In this document: piece after piece, positions 18,070 to 27,190 of the stretch
Numbering within the stretch: position 1 is the stretch's first letter
Layout: each line of letters starts with the position of its first letter
Assembly (NCBI RefSeq): GCF_004005495.1
Contig: NZ_RZYA01000007.1
Coordinates: forward strand, 310,001-374,000
Reading direction: 5' to 3'
From: Streptomyces antnestii
Lineage (GTDB): Bacteria; Actinomycetota; Actinomycetes; Streptomycetales; Streptomycetaceae
Length of the DNA: 64,000 bases
Position numbers and translations under genes: made by a program
Notes under the pieces: generated by a model
What the model saw: only the letters and a program-made list of their open reading frames with translations
What the model was told of the DNA's origin: nothing
Database searches by the model: none

Positions 18070-20340
18070 TCAGAGCTTGAGGCCCAGCAGCGTGTTGCCG
18101 CTGGACGCCCACGTGCGGTTGCCCGAGCTGGTCGCCGTCCAGGGCACGGACAGGGTGTCGCCCTCGTAGGGGAGGGACCAGATCCGGCTGCCGTCGGAGA
18201 GGGCGTATCCGTGCAGGCCGGGGTGGCTGCCGCCGTTAGTGCCGAGCAGGGCGAGGCCGGCTCTGGCGGCGAGGACCAGGGACAGGCCCTTGCCGAGGTC
18301 GGCGGTGCGCCACAGGCGGTGTCCGCTGCGCAGGGCGTACGCCGTGAGCGGGCCGTGCCCCGCGGTGAGGTCCGTGCCGACCGGGGGCGTGGCGGTGGTG
18401 AACAGGGACGTGCCGAAGGGGCTCAGCTGCTGCACGGATGCCGGCCGGTCCCGCCACAGGGTCTTGCCGGTGCCCGCGTCCAGGGCCGCGAACGAGCCGT
18501 TGGCCAGGCTCTGTTGGAGGATCACCGTCCGGCCGTCGTCGGACAGGAGTGCCATGCCCGCGAGTGTCTCGTCGATGATCTCGTCGCCGGGGTCGAGGCC
18601 GGTGGGGACCGTCCACAGCGGGTGGCCGTCGGACAGGCGCAGGCCGGTCAGTTCGGCGGTGTCGTGGCGCAGGGCGACGGCCATGCGGGTGCCCGGGTTC
18701 GTGCCGATGCCGAAGAGTTCCGCGGGGTGGCTCCACAGCTTCTCGCCGGAGCGGGCGTCCAGGGCGTGGGCGGTGCGCCGGTACTCCAGGGCGCCCTCCG
18801 GACGCGTCACGCACAGCAGGACCTTTCCGCGCGGATAGACGGTGGTGAGGGGGGCGTCGCGGTGCCAGCGGACCGTGCCCGAGCCGTCGAGGGCGTACAG
18901 GGCGCGCGTGTTCGCCGAGGTGACGTACGTCCATCCGCCGGCGCCCGCCTGGACGATCAGGTCGGTGGCCTCGGGGCTGCTGTCGCCGGGTGGGGCGAAG
19001 CGCCAGGTGCGGGCCCCGGTCGCCAGGTCGCGGGCGTGGACCGCGCCGTCCAGCTCGATGGCGTACACGGTGTGTCCGTCGGTCGCGGAAGAGACGGTGC
19101 CGTACGGGTCGCTGCGCCACAGGGTGTGGCCCGTGTCCGGGTCTACGGCGGCGACGCCTGCCCCGTTGCTGTCCGAGAGGAGGACGCGTCCCCGGGCGGC
19201 CGTCCACACTTTGGTGAAGCCGTCGGGGAGTTGCTTGCGCCACAGGACCTGGGGCGGGTCCGGTTGCTGTCCGGACGTGCTGCCCCGGGTGAGGTACCAG
19301 CCGCCGAAGGCCGCCGCCGCGACCGCGCCGCCCGCGGCCGCGATCACCTGCCGCCGGCTCCAGCGGCCGGACGGGGCGTTCGCCAGCTCCTCCTGGACCG
19401 TCTCCTCACGCCGCCGGACGTCGCGTTCCACGGACTGGGGCAGCCAGCCCGTGCCCGGGAGCGGCGGCGCGCCGAACAGCTCGGCCAGCTGCGGCACTTG
19501 CGGCCGTCGCCACGGCTCCTTCGCCAGGCATGCCGAGAGCGGCTCGCGCAGGGCCTCAGGCGTTCCGTCCAGGTCCGGTTCCTCGTGGACGGTGCGGTAC
19601 AGCAGGATGTGCAGCCCGCTCGCCCCGAACGGGCCGCGTCCCGCGGCGGCGAAGGCCAGGGTGGCGCCCAGCGAGAACACGTCCCCGGCCGCTGTGCACG
19701 TGCGGCCGGAGATCTGCTCGGGCGGCATGTAGCCGGCCGTGCCGAGGATCTGGCCGGTGCCGGTGAGTCCGGAGGCGTCCACAGCGCGGGCGATGCCGAA
19801 GTCGATGACCCGGGGCCCGTCCTCGGTGAGCAGGATGTTGGACGGCTTCAGGTCTCGGTGGACCAGGCCGGCCGCGTGGATGGCGGCCAGCGCCTCGGCG
19901 AGCCCGGCGGCCAGCGCGCGGACCATCTGCTCCGGCATCGCGCCGTGCGCCGTGACCGCGTCGCTGAGCGAGGGTGCGGGCAGGTAGGCCGTGGCCAGCC
20001 AGGGCAGCGCCGCGTCGGGGTCGGCGGCCAGGACGGGCGCGGTGAAGGCGCCGCTGACCTTGAAGGCGGCCTCCGTCTCGGCGCGGAACCGCTCCCGGAA
20101 GCGCGGGTCCTGGGCGTAGCTCTCCCGTACGACCTTCACCGCCACGGGGCGTCCGGCCCGGGTCGCGGCCAGATAGACCCGGCCCATGCCTCCGGAGCCG
20201 AGCAACCTGAGCACCCGGTACGGGCCGACGGTCGCCGGCAGCGACGCCGAGGACGGCGGCGGCACCAGGGACGAGGACGGAGCGGAGGGAGAGGACGGAG
20301 AGGAGGGGGGTGGGGACGGGGACGACGGCGGTACGGTCAT
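18070..20340 (-). CDS. Membrane Ser/Thr protein kinase with PQQ-like repeat ectodomain
   Basis: 756 residues. A Pro/Ser-rich leader (1-35) precedes a eukaryotic-type kinase domain (41-290: glycine loop LGSGGMGRVYLA, catalytic Lys69, HRDLKPSN with Asp163, DFG 180-182). A twin-Arg-preceded membrane helix (331-350) leads to a C-terminal domain of PQQ-type propeller repeats (LWRSDPYGT, LWSHPAELF, LWTVPTGL, LWRDRPASV). It likely senses an extracytoplasmic ligand and phosphorylates cytoplasmic proteins. Start at 20340: the ATG overlaps the stop of the sister kinase gene (ATGA). A continuous upstream frame exists but is antisense to nothing conserved and was rejected. Confidence 0.9.
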   Translation of the reverse strand: MTVPPSSPSPPPSSPSSPSAPSSSLVPPPSSASLPATVGPYRVLRLLGSGGMGRVYLAATRAGRPVAVKVVRESYAQDPRFRERFRAETEAAFKVSGAFTAPVLAADPDAALPWLATAYLPAPSLSDAVTAHGAMPEQMVRALAAGLAEALAAIHAAGLVHRDLKPSNILLTEDGPRVIDFGIARAVDASGLTGTGQILGTAGYMPPEQISGRTCTAAGDVFSLGATLAFAAAGRGPFGASGLHILLYRTVHEEPDLDGTPEALREPLSACLAKEPWRRPQVPQLAELFGAPPLPGTGWLPQSVERDVRRREETVQEELANAPSGRWSRRQVIAAAGGAVAAAAFGGWYLTRGSTSGQQPDPPQVLWRKQLPDGFTKVWTAARGRVLLSDSNGAGVAAVDPDTGHTLWRSDPYGTVSSATDGHTVYAIELDGAVHARDLATGARTWRFAPPGDSSPEATDLIVQAGAGGWTYVTSANTRALYALDGSGTVRWHRDAPLTTVYPRGKVLLCVTRPEGALEYRRTAHALDARSGEKLWSHPAELFGIGTNPGTRMAVALRHDTAELTGLRLSDGHPLWTVPTGLDPGDEIIDETLAGMALLSDDGRTVILQQSLANGSFAALDAGTGKTLWRDRPASVQQLSPFGTSLFTTATPPVGTDLTAGHGPLTAYALRSGHRLWRTADLGKGLSLVLAARAGLALLGTNGGSHPGLHGYALSDGSRIWSLPYEGDTLSVPWTATSSGNRTWASSGNTLLGLKL

Positions 20341-22853
20341 CCGGCGTCCGCCCGGTACGCCCGGAGCCGGCCGCCGCCGCTGACGAACACCGTGCTGTCG
20401 TGCACCGCCACGCTCCAGGTGTCGAGGGCTTTGATCGCGGCTCCGATCGCCGACGCCGGCGGTGAGGCGGCGCCCCGGCCGGGCTTCTCCTGCAGCGCCC
20501 ACAGCTCCTTGCCGTCCGAGGTGCGCAGCACCACGCAGCCGCCCTTGCCGCCGTTCTGGGACACGCCGGTCGCGGTCACCGCCAGGGTGCTGAAGAGGAC
20601 CGCGGTGACCTGCTCCGACGCGGCGATGGTGCCGCCGTTGAAACTGTAGGGGGACAACTGCACGGGGCTCGTGCGGCGCCATCTGAGCTTGCCGGTGCGG
20701 AGCTCGACGGCGTAGACGTGGTTGGTGTCGTTCGCGAGGATCAGGTCGCCGGCCACGACCGGGGGCGTCACGGCCGTCATGGGCAGCGCCCAGCGGCGGC
20801 GCCCGCTCGCCGTGTCGTACGCGGTCATGCCTCCCTTGAGGTTGATGGTGATCAGCAGGTCGCCGGCCACCGTCAGCGAGGAGCTGAGTTCGGTGCCCTG
20901 CACGTAGGCGGGCAGGTGGCTGTCGCGGTTCGCGGGGACCTTGACGGACCAGCGGTTCGCTCCCCGTGCCGCGTCGACGGCGTGCAGCGTCAGGCCGGCG
21001 TCGGTGTCCTCGGTGTAGTACAGGCCATGGCGGTCGGCGGCGTAGCGCATGATGGCGGCGGAGTACGGCCTTTTCCAGAGGACGCGGCCCTTGTCCAGGT
21101 CGATCGCGGCGGCGGTCTGGGTGAACTGGTAGTCGGGGCTCGCGCCGGGACTGGGGACGGTGGTGTCGCTCCCGGTGCTGTTGACCAGGCAGTAGACGGT
21201 GCTGCCGTGGCCGGCGAGGAGCTGGGAGGGGCTCATGGTCCCGGGCGTGAGGGATGCCTTGCGCCGCGGGCGGGCGGTGGCGGGGTCCACGTCCTCCACG
21301 TCGTAGTGCACGGAGAAGGACCCGCCTACCTGCATGCGGTAGAACAGCACCTCGTCGTCGGTCATGCCGAGGATGAACCCCTTGGTGGTGAGCGGGTCCG
21401 TGCCGCCCACCGGCTGCCCGTCGGCGCCGGTGCCGTGTCCCCAGCGGACCGCGCCGGAGGAGGCGTCGAACGCCGCCACGTACGCGGAGTCCGTGAGCAC
21501 GACGACGGAGCCGAAGGCCCGCAGGCCGGGGATCGCGGACGAGGCGGCGCCCGGCGCCGTCCACAGAGGCTTCGGCGGATCGGTGAGCTTGAGGGTCTCG
21601 CCCTTCGAGCCGAGCGGCTTGCCGCTGTCCGGGTTCCTGCCCCCGCCGTCCTTGCCACCGGTGTTCGTGAGGACCACGGCAGCGCCGCCCGCCGCGAGGA
21701 CGCCCAGCACGGACAGTCCGCCGATCAGTGCCTGCCTGCGGCCGAGGCGCGGCTCCTTGCGCCCGGCGCCCGGCACCATCCCTGGCGGGGGCGGCGCCAC
21801 GGCCATCAGCTCGGCGTCGCGGGCCCGCAGCGCCAGATCCTCCCGCAGCGACGGAACGAGCAGGGCCTCCGGGTCGGCCGGGGCGAGTTGGGACAGGACC
21901 TCGTCGAGAGCGGGCCGCCGGGACGGTGTCTTGTCCAGGCAGCGCTGCAGCAGCGGATGCAGGGCATCGGGTACGCCGGACAGGTCGGGCTCCGCCGTCA
22001 GCACACGGTGCAGCGCCCCTTCGTCGCCCGTACCGAAGGGGCCCTCCCCGCAGGCCGCGTACACGAGCAGCCCGGCCAGGGAGAAGACGTCTCCCTCCGG
22101 GCCGACGTCGTGGGAGGAGGCGATCTGTTCGGGGGCCATGAAGGCGGGTGAGCCGATCATGGCGCCGGTGCCCGTCAGCCGGGTCTCGTCGAGGGCCTTG
22201 CTGATCCCGAAGTCGATGACGCGCGGCCCGTCGGCGGCGAGCAGTACGTTGCCGGGCTTGAGGTCGCGGTGCACCAGGCCGACGCCGTGGATGGCCTGCA
22301 GCGCCTCGGCCAGGCCGGTCCCGAGCGCACGCAGCGCCGGCTCCTGGAACGAACCGCCGACCCGCACCGCCTGATCGAGCGTCGGCCCCGGGATGTACGC
22401 GGAGGCCACCCACGGCCGCTGTCCCTCGGTGTCCGCGTCCAGCACGGGCACGGTGAACACGCCGCTGACCCGGCGCGCGGCCGCCACCTCCCGGCGGAAG
22501 CGGCTGCGGAACGCGGGATCGTCGGCGTACTCCTCCCGCACCTGCTTGACCGCGACGAGCCGCCCGGAGGTGGTCCGGCACAGGGACACGACGCCCATCC
22601 CGCCGCCGCCGAGCGGACGCATCACCACGTACGGCCCGATGGTGGCGGGCAGCACGACGGTCATGTCCTCGGACCCCGCCGCCGCCTCCGCGCCCGGCAT
22701 CGGTGCTCCCATGCTTCCCATCCCCGGTCTGCCTCCCCCACGTCCCGGCCCGCGCCCCGCCCCTTCGGCGAGGGAAGGGACGTCCTGCCCCCGTACACCG
22801 GTTCCGCCTGCGGAGGACACGGTGACACGGTGATCGTCAGAAGGGAACGGCAC
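20337..22853 (-). CDS. Membrane Ser/Thr protein kinase with PQQ-like repeat ectodomain (paralogue)
   Basis: Up to 838 residues; a later ATG near 22710 (MGSMGAPMPGAE) is an alternative start. Kinase domain about 75-330: LGGGGMGVVSL loop, Lys103, HRDLKPGN (Asp197), DFG 214-216, the APEQIASS P+1 loop. A membrane helix (RRQALIGGLSVLGVLAAGGAAVV) precedes PQQ-like propeller repeats with repeated W/R-W motifs (LWTAPGAA, VRWGHGTG, LWKRPYSA, RRWALPMT, LRWRRTSP, LWALQEKP). Upstream partner of the kinase at 18070-20340, sharing 4 bp. The two look like a tandem duplication, perhaps acting together. Confidence 0.9.
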   Translation of the reverse strand: MPFPSDDHRVTVSSAGGTGVRGQDVPSLAEGAGRGPGRGGGRPGMGSMGAPMPGAEAAAGSEDMTVVLPATIGPYVVMRPLGGGGMGVVSLCRTTSGRLVAVKQVREEYADDPAFRSRFRREVAAARRVSGVFTVPVLDADTEGQRPWVASAYIPGPTLDQAVRVGGSFQEPALRALGTGLAEALQAIHGVGLVHRDLKPGNVLLAADGPRVIDFGISKALDETRLTGTGAMIGSPAFMAPEQIASSHDVGPEGDVFSLAGLLVYAACGEGPFGTGDEGALHRVLTAEPDLSGVPDALHPLLQRCLDKTPSRRPALDEVLSQLAPADPEALLVPSLREDLALRARDAELMAVAPPPPGMVPGAGRKEPRLGRRQALIGGLSVLGVLAAGGAAVVLTNTGGKDGGGRNPDSGKPLGSKGETLKLTDPPKPLWTAPGAASSAIPGLRAFGSVVVLTDSAYVAAFDASSGAVRWGHGTGADGQPVGGTDPLTTKGFILGMTDDEVLFYRMQVGGSFSVHYDVEDVDPATARPRRKASLTPGTMSPSQLLAGHGSTVYCLVNSTGSDTTVPSPGASPDYQFTQTAAAIDLDKGRVLWKRPYSAAIMRYAADRHGLYYTEDTDAGLTLHAVDAARGANRWSVKVPANRDSHLPAYVQGTELSSSLTVAGDLLITINLKGGMTAYDTASGRRRWALPMTAVTPPVVAGDLILANDTNHVYAVELRTGKLRWRRTSPVQLSPYSFNGGTIAASEQVTAVLFSTLAVTATGVSQNGGKGGCVVLRTSDGKELWALQEKPGRGAASPPASAIGAAIKALDTWSVAVHDSTVFVSGGGRLRAYRADAG

Positions 22854-22924
22854 CGGGTGTGCGGTTCAACTGTGGGGGTTCTCCGGGGACTTGGCGAGTG
22901 AAACGCTCTCCAGGTGCTGCGGCA

Positions 22925-23322
22925 CGGGGCGGGCGACCAGCTCGGCTACGCCGCGTTCCTCGGCCGGCCCGGCCATCGCCGCCGTCGGCATGACCGACGC
23001 CCAGGCCGTCGAGGCCGGACTGCGCTGCGACTGCCGCACCCTGGACCTGGGCGTACGTACCGCGCGCGCCGGCCGACCGCGACACGCGTGGCCTGGTCAA
23101 GCTCGCGGCGGAGGCGGGCACGGGCCGCCTGCTCGGCGTCCACGCGGTCACCGACGGCGCGGGCGACCTGATCACCGCCGCCACCTACGCGATCACCGCC
23201 GGGTTCACGGTCGAGCAGCTCGCCCACACCTGGGCCCCGTACCTGACCATGGCCGAGGCACTGAAGCTCGCCGCCAGACCTACCACGCCGACATCACCAA
23301 GCTGTCCTGCTGCGCGAGCTGA
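22925..23322 (+). pseudogene. merA: Mercuric reductase (merA) C-terminal relic
   Basis: Segments typical of the MerA dimerisation end occur in order but in different frames: AIAAVGMTDAQAVEAGLRCDCRTLDL in one, then DTRGLVKLAAEAGTGRLLGVHAVTDGAG and EQLAHTWAPYLTMAEALKLAA in another, then TKLSCCAS back in the first. The vicinal Cys pair at the end is the mercury-binding C-terminus. At least two frameshifts and loss of about 75% of the gene. No merR, merT or merP is visible. Confidence 0.8.
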
Positions 23323-23387
23323 ACCCGATGACCGCGGGGGATCTGCCCCGCCGTACGGTCGTCACCGTCGTGCAGGACATCGAACAG

Positions 23388-23435
23388 GCCGCACGGGCCC
23401 CGGGTGAGCGTCACAACTCACCCGACCCGTGCGGC
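23388..23435 (-). terminator. Terminator for the VOC gene at 23486
   Basis: Long inverted repeat: inner arms CGGGTGAG (23401-23408) and CTCACCCG (23417-23424) and outer arms GCCGCACGGG / CCCGTGCGGC, located 51 bp beyond the stop of the minus-strand VOC gene. Likely a rho-independent terminator. Confidence 0.6.
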
Positions 23436-23485
23436 CCTTCGCGCGTCATGCGCCGACCGCGATCGGCGCCGGCTCCCTGGACGCG

Positions 23486-24277
23486 TCACATCGGGACGGT
23501 CTTGATCACCGCGAAGACTGCACCCTGCGGATCCTGGACGACGGCCATCCGGCCCGCGACGAAGTCGAACGGCGGGACGAGCACGTTGCCCTTGGCCTTC
23601 ACCAGCGCGTCCACCACGCTGTCGGTGTCGTCCACCGCGAAGTAGGTGAGCCAGTGCGGGGGTACCCCGGGCGGCGCGCCCTCCATGGTGGTCATGCCGC
23701 CGACGGGGCGGTCGCCCACGTTCATCGAGTGGTAGTCCGTCATGCCGGCGCCCTCCATCGGGGCGGAGACGAGGCCGAGCGCCCTCTGGTAGAAGGCCGA
23801 GGCGGCGGGAATGTCCGAGGTGTGCAGCTCGTTCCAGGTCAGCGCGCCGGGCTCGTTGACCACTTGGGCACCGTAGAAGTCGACGGGCTGCCAGACGCCG
23901 AAGACGGCGCCTGTCGGGTCGGCCGCGACGAACATCCGGCCGACGGTTCCCACGTCCATCACCGGGAACATCGGCGTGCCACCGGCGTCGGAGATCGCGG
24001 CGTGGGTGGCGTCCGCGTCGGCGCTGGCCAGGTACGTGGTCCACACCGTGGGCGGGGTGGGGTCCCCTTCCTTCATCGGCACGGCCTTCATGATCCCGGC
24101 CACCGGCTTGCCGTTCAGCGTGCACATCGCGTACCCGCCGAACTCGGGCGGGCCGATCTCTCCCTGCCAGCCGAGCAGGTCCCGGTAGAAGTCGAGCGCC
24201 GCCTGCTGATCAGGGGCCATCAGATCGACCCAGCAGGGCGTGCCGGGCGGGTAGTGCGAAGCGGTCACTTCAGCCAT
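23486..24277 (-). CDS. Tandem-domain VOC family protein
   Basis: 263 residues with two VOC domains, close in style to the one at 5684. Domain 1 has PCWVDLMAPD.. FYRDLLGWQ and closes with DPTGAVFGVWQP; domain 2 has WNELHTSD.. FYQRALGL and closes with DPQGAVFAVIKT. Members of this Streptomyces family bind small ligands or metal; CFP-30B-like hydroxylases belong here. The ligand is unknown. Clean start with flanking terminator and promoter gap. No operon partner. Confidence 0.85.
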   Translation of the reverse strand: MAEVTASHYPPGTPCWVDLMAPDQQAALDFYRDLLGWQGEIGPPEFGGYAMCTLNGKPVAGIMKAVPMKEGDPTPPTVWTTYLASADADATHAAISDAGGTPMFPVMDVGTVGRMFVAADPTGAVFGVWQPVDFYGAQVVNEPGALTWNELHTSDIPAASAFYQRALGLVSAPMEGAGMTDYHSMNVGDRPVGGMTTMEGAPPGVPPHWLTYFAVDDTDSVVDALVKAKGNVLVPPFDFVAGRMAVVQDPQGAVFAVIKTVPM

Positions 24278-24663
24278 CTGCGGTCTCTCCCGTGCGGTGC
24301 CGCCCCGTCGTTCCGGGGCGTGCGGTGGCCCCCCAAGAACTCACCCTCACCGCCCCCGGCGCGACCCGCCACCTGTGGGGTCCGGGTAGCTCAAGGGCGC
24401 CAGTATCGGGCAGCATCACGGGGTCGTTCTCGACACTGTCAGGCCGCCGGGCCGGCTCCGCCCTGAGCGCGGGCCTGGTCCCCCCGTATCACGTCGTCGT
24501 CGAGGAGGCCGGCCGGTTTCCCACAGCGCCGGCAGGGCTGTGGTTCGGGCAGGAACCCGGTGATAGCTCAGAGCCTCCGTGACGACTGGGGCGGGCATCT
24601 CCAGCACGTGCTGCGGTGTTCATGTTGTCGCGGTTGTCGATCCATCGGAACAGGAATTCGGAC
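24278..24663. other. 386-bp spacer with a possible recombinase tail
   Basis: Between the VOC gene and the ferredoxin-reductase gene, whose stop is at 24664. Contains no intact gene. The minus strand at about 24510-24610 encodes LEMPAPVVTEALSYHRVPAR, which resembles a common recombinase C-terminal block (see the separate entry). Confidence 0.5.
24500..24607 (-). pseudogene. Possible tyrosine recombinase tail
   Basis: The minus strand encodes LEMPAPVVTEALSYHRVPAR, resembling the end of a Streptomyces recombinase family in which APxVVAxALGYxxxTTxR is followed by an AGxTWSRYAPGDH block. That block is missing or altered here. About 35 residues remain. Tentative. Confidence 0.3.
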
Positions 24664-25911
24664 TTAGTTCCCCTGTACGGCCTCGGCGGCGGCCTGTCGT
24701 GTCGCCGCGTCCACTATCTGCTGGAGGTGGCGGTGGTGGGTGGCGAGGCGGCCTGGGCGGCCGGCGGTCAGGGCGCCGACCAGTCGGCCACGCCGGTGGT
24801 AGACGACCTCCAACTTGCGGGCGATGACGTCGAGTTCGATGACCTCGGCCGCGTCCGCGCGGGAGGGCAGACCCACCGAGCGGATGGCCGCGCCGTGCAG
24901 GTCGGACCAGAAGGAGGGCACGGTGGGGGACGGTCGGGGCGGGTCCGGGTGGAGCAGGGTGCGGGCGGCGGTGGCGGCCTGTTCCACCGCGTTGGTCCAG
25001 TGGCCGAGGACGATGGGTTCGTGGTCGGCCAGCGGGTGCGGCGCGCGGGCCGCGTCGCCCGCGACGGTGACGTCGGTGAACGGTGTGCCGTCCGGGCGCA
25101 GGGCGCGCAGATACGGGTCGCAGCGCACGCCGCCCTCGGCGTCCAGGCCCGAGCCGGTGAGCCAGTCGGTGGCGGGCAGCGAGCCGAGGGCGAGTACCGC
25201 AGCGTCGGCGGGGTGGTAGGAGCCGTCGGAGAGCAGCGCACCGGCGAGTTGTCCGTCGTCGTGCGTGCGGAACTCCTCGACGGTGGTGCTGGTGCGCAGG
25301 TCGATGCCGGACTCCCGGTGCAGCGCGGCGACATAGGCCCCGGCGTCCGTGCCGAGGGCGCGCTGCAGGGGCTGGGCGGACGCCTCCACCAGTGTGACGT
25401 CCAGGCCTCGGGTGCGGGCGGCGGCGGCGACCTCGCCGCCGAGGAAGCCCGCGCCGACGACGAGCAGCCGGCGGGCGGTGGCGAGTGCGTCGCGGAGTAC
25501 GAGTGTGTCGTCCCAGCCTCTGAGGGTGAGCACATGGGGCGGGAGCGGCGCGGGCCAGCGGCGGGCGGTCGAGCCGGTGGCGATGAGCAGTCCGTCGTAG
25601 GTGAGCGTGGTGCCGTCGGCGAGGGTGAGCGTGCGGGTGTCGGGGGCGAGCGCGACGGCCGCGCAGCCGAGCTGCCAGCGCACGTCCAGGCCGTCGGGGA
25701 CGGGGAGTTCGGGCACGGTGGGGCGGGCGTCGGCGGTCAGGAGCTGTTTGGACAGGGGCGGGCGGTCGTAGGGCGGCCGGGGCTCGTCCCCGACGACGGT
25801 GATCGTCCCGGTGAAGCGTTCGGCGCGCAGTGCCTGTGCGGCCCGCAGGCCGGCCAGGGACGCGCCGACGATCACCAGTTCGCGTCGGTCGGTGCGGTTC
25901 GGGTCGGTCAT
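24664..25911 (-). CDS. FAD-dependent ferredoxin reductase
   Basis: 415 residues. NAD(P)H:ferredoxin reductase of the rubredoxin/putidaredoxin-reductase type: FAD-binding GASLAGLRAAQALR (about 15-28), a PPYDRPPLSK motif that characterises the family, an NAD-binding GAGFLGGEVAAAAR (around 150), the GDAARAPHP FAD motif near 285 and a C-terminal reductase domain with FWSDLHGAAI. It would pass electrons to the ferredoxin encoded next to it (stop and start overlap by one base). The start is the ATG at 25909-25911; a longer reading is out of family. Confidence 0.9.
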   Translation of the reverse strand: MTDPNRTDRRELVIVGASLAGLRAAQALRAERFTGTITVVGDEPRPPYDRPPLSKQLLTADARPTVPELPVPDGLDVRWQLGCAAVALAPDTRTLTLADGTTLTYDGLLIATGSTARRWPAPLPPHVLTLRGWDDTLVLRDALATARRLLVVGAGFLGGEVAAAARTRGLDVTLVEASAQPLQRALGTDAGAYVAALHRESGIDLRTSTTVEEFRTHDDGQLAGALLSDGSYHPADAAVLALGSLPATDWLTGSGLDAEGGVRCDPYLRALRPDGTPFTDVTVAGDAARAPHPLADHEPIVLGHWTNAVEQAATAARTLLHPDPPRPSPTVPSFWSDLHGAAIRSVGLPSRADAAEVIELDVIARKLEVVYHRRGRLVGALTAGRPGRLATHHRHLQQIVDAATRQAAAEAVQGN

Positions 25912-26105
25912 CAGGAGCCCGCGAGGACAGTGATGGCGCGCACCGGGCAGACGGCGGCGGCCTTGTCCGCCGCTTCCCGCAGTGCGTCGGAGGGCGCGGC
26001 GTCGTAGGTGAGGCGGTCGTCGTCGTCGAAGGCGAAGATCTCGGGCGCCGCGAAGACACACTGGCCGTGGCTCTCGCAGAGGTTCAGGTCCACGGTGATC
26101 TGCAT
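25911..26105 (-). CDS. 3Fe-4S-type ferredoxin
   Basis: 64 residues. Small electron carrier with the single-cluster Cys arrangement CESHGQC...VCPV, in which the usual second Cys is replaced by His, as in the 3Fe-4S ferredoxins that serve P450s and Rieske oxygenases. It shares one base with its reductase gene downstream and sits 37 nt from the oxidase-like gene upstream, so both presumably feed or receive its electrons. No P450 or Rieske oxygenase is present in the operon. Confidence 0.9.
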   Translation of the reverse strand: MQITVDLNLCESHGQCVFAAPEIFAFDDDDRLTYDAAPSDALREAADKAAAVCPVRAITVLAGS

Positions 26106-26142
26106 GGCTGGCTCCTGGGGATGGTGGTGGGGCGCCGGGCGG

Positions 26143-27081
26143 TCAGGCGACCGGCGGGTTGAAGCGGGAGTAGCGGGGCTCCGACCAGCGCAGCTGGGAA
26201 GCCGCGTCGATCTCGCGTACCGCGGTGACGGAGAACTCGACGAGGCGTTGCGCGCCGGGTGTGCCGGCAATCTCCTCGGGGTCCCACACGGTGCGGGCGG
26301 TGCCGGACAGCTGGAGCGTGGCGCCGGTGTCCCAGCCGGGGAAGAGCAGGCCGGCGGCCGGGTTGAGGGCCAGGTTGCCGAGCGTCAGGAACATCGCGTT
26401 GCCGGTGTAGTCCGGCCAGCGCAGCAGGGTCGGGGAGAGCACCTGGACGAAGCCGGGGTTGCCGCCGCGGTGCGAGGCGTCGGCGTCCGCGCGGTCGGAG
26501 GCGGTGGCGATGAAGAAGGTGTCCGCCGCGCGCACGGTGCGCTGCTGGGCGGGGGTGAGGGCGGTGCCGTGTCTGACACGGTGATCCTTCGGCCCGTCGG
26601 ACGCCTCGTCCGCCGTCCCGTCCGGGCCGAGCAGGCGGTACTCCCGTTTTTGGAGGTACTTGGGGCAGTTGGAGATCACCTGGTCGAGTTCGATGTGCAG
26701 CCCGGTACCCCGGCGCACGGAGCGTCCGTTCATCCGCATCCGGCGCCGGGTCGCCGGTTCGATGGCGATCATGCCGATCCGGGTGACGGAGGCCGGGTCG
26801 GCCAGTGTCTCGGCCAGCGGGTCCTGCGGCAGGGGCAGGGCGTCGACGGCGAGAGTGTCGGGCCCCGGCACCCTCAGAAACCCGGGCTCCCCGGTCAACT
26901 GGCCCGCCCACAGCCTCCCTTCCCGGTCCGCGGCCCCGACGACGAGCATCGGCTGCCCGGCGAGGAAGTCGACGGCGACCTGCGGCACGGTCGTACCGAT
27001 GGCGGCACCTGAGAACTCCGCTTCCTGGGCCATCCCGGCACGCTCTTGTACGGCGATCTCACCGCTGTGATAGGTGGCCAT
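26143..27081 (-). CDS. Pyridoxamine-phosphate-oxidase-fold flavoprotein
   Basis: 312 residues. Split-barrel FMN-binding family: ADREGRLWAGQLTGEPGF (core strand-turn), a central PKYLQKREYRLL and a second half repeating GNPGFVQVL / NAMFLTLGNLALNP. Proteins of this size often contain two PNPOx-like barrels. In this operon it lies between the VOC gene and ferredoxin, so an FMN protein fed by the ferredoxin is plausible (inference). It is not a B6 biosynthetic PdxH by length or motif. Substrate unknown. Confidence 0.85.
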   Translation of the reverse strand: MATYHSGEIAVQERAGMAQEAEFSGAAIGTTVPQVAVDFLAGQPMLVVGAADREGRLWAGQLTGEPGFLRVPGPDTLAVDALPLPQDPLAETLADPASVTRIGMIAIEPATRRRMRMNGRSVRRGTGLHIELDQVISNCPKYLQKREYRLLGPDGTADEASDGPKDHRVRHGTALTPAQQRTVRAADTFFIATASDRADADASHRGGNPGFVQVLSPTLLRWPDYTGNAMFLTLGNLALNPAAGLLFPGWDTGATLQLSGTARTVWDPEEIAGTPGAQRLVEFSVTAVREIDAASQLRWSEPRYSRFNPPVA

Positions 27082-27118
27082 GGCGTTCCTTTCGGGGTCG
27101 GTCGGACCGAGGGAGGGG

Positions 27119-27150
27119 GCGGGCGGCCAGGTGTTTGACCCCCCGGCCGC
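27119..27150 (-). terminator. Intercistronic hairpin with G/C repeats
   Basis: GGGCGGCC and GGCCGCCC arms around a loop, between the VOC gene (stop 27191) and the oxidase gene start (27081); next to it an 8-mer GGCGGTCC is repeated nearly three times (27157-27173). It could terminate or attenuate part of the transcription between the two genes. Confidence 0.4.
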
Positions 27151-27190
27151 CCGGCGGTCCGGCGGTCCGGCGGCTCAAGCGCTCGGCGGT

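Noticed and set aside
20341..22581. Upstream in-frame extension of the 18070-20340 kinase gene on the minus strand (giving about 1500 residues)
   Set aside because: It is the other frame of the upstream kinase gene and is Arg/Gly/Ala-rich without motifs; the real kinase starts at the ATG that overlaps the stop of that gene.
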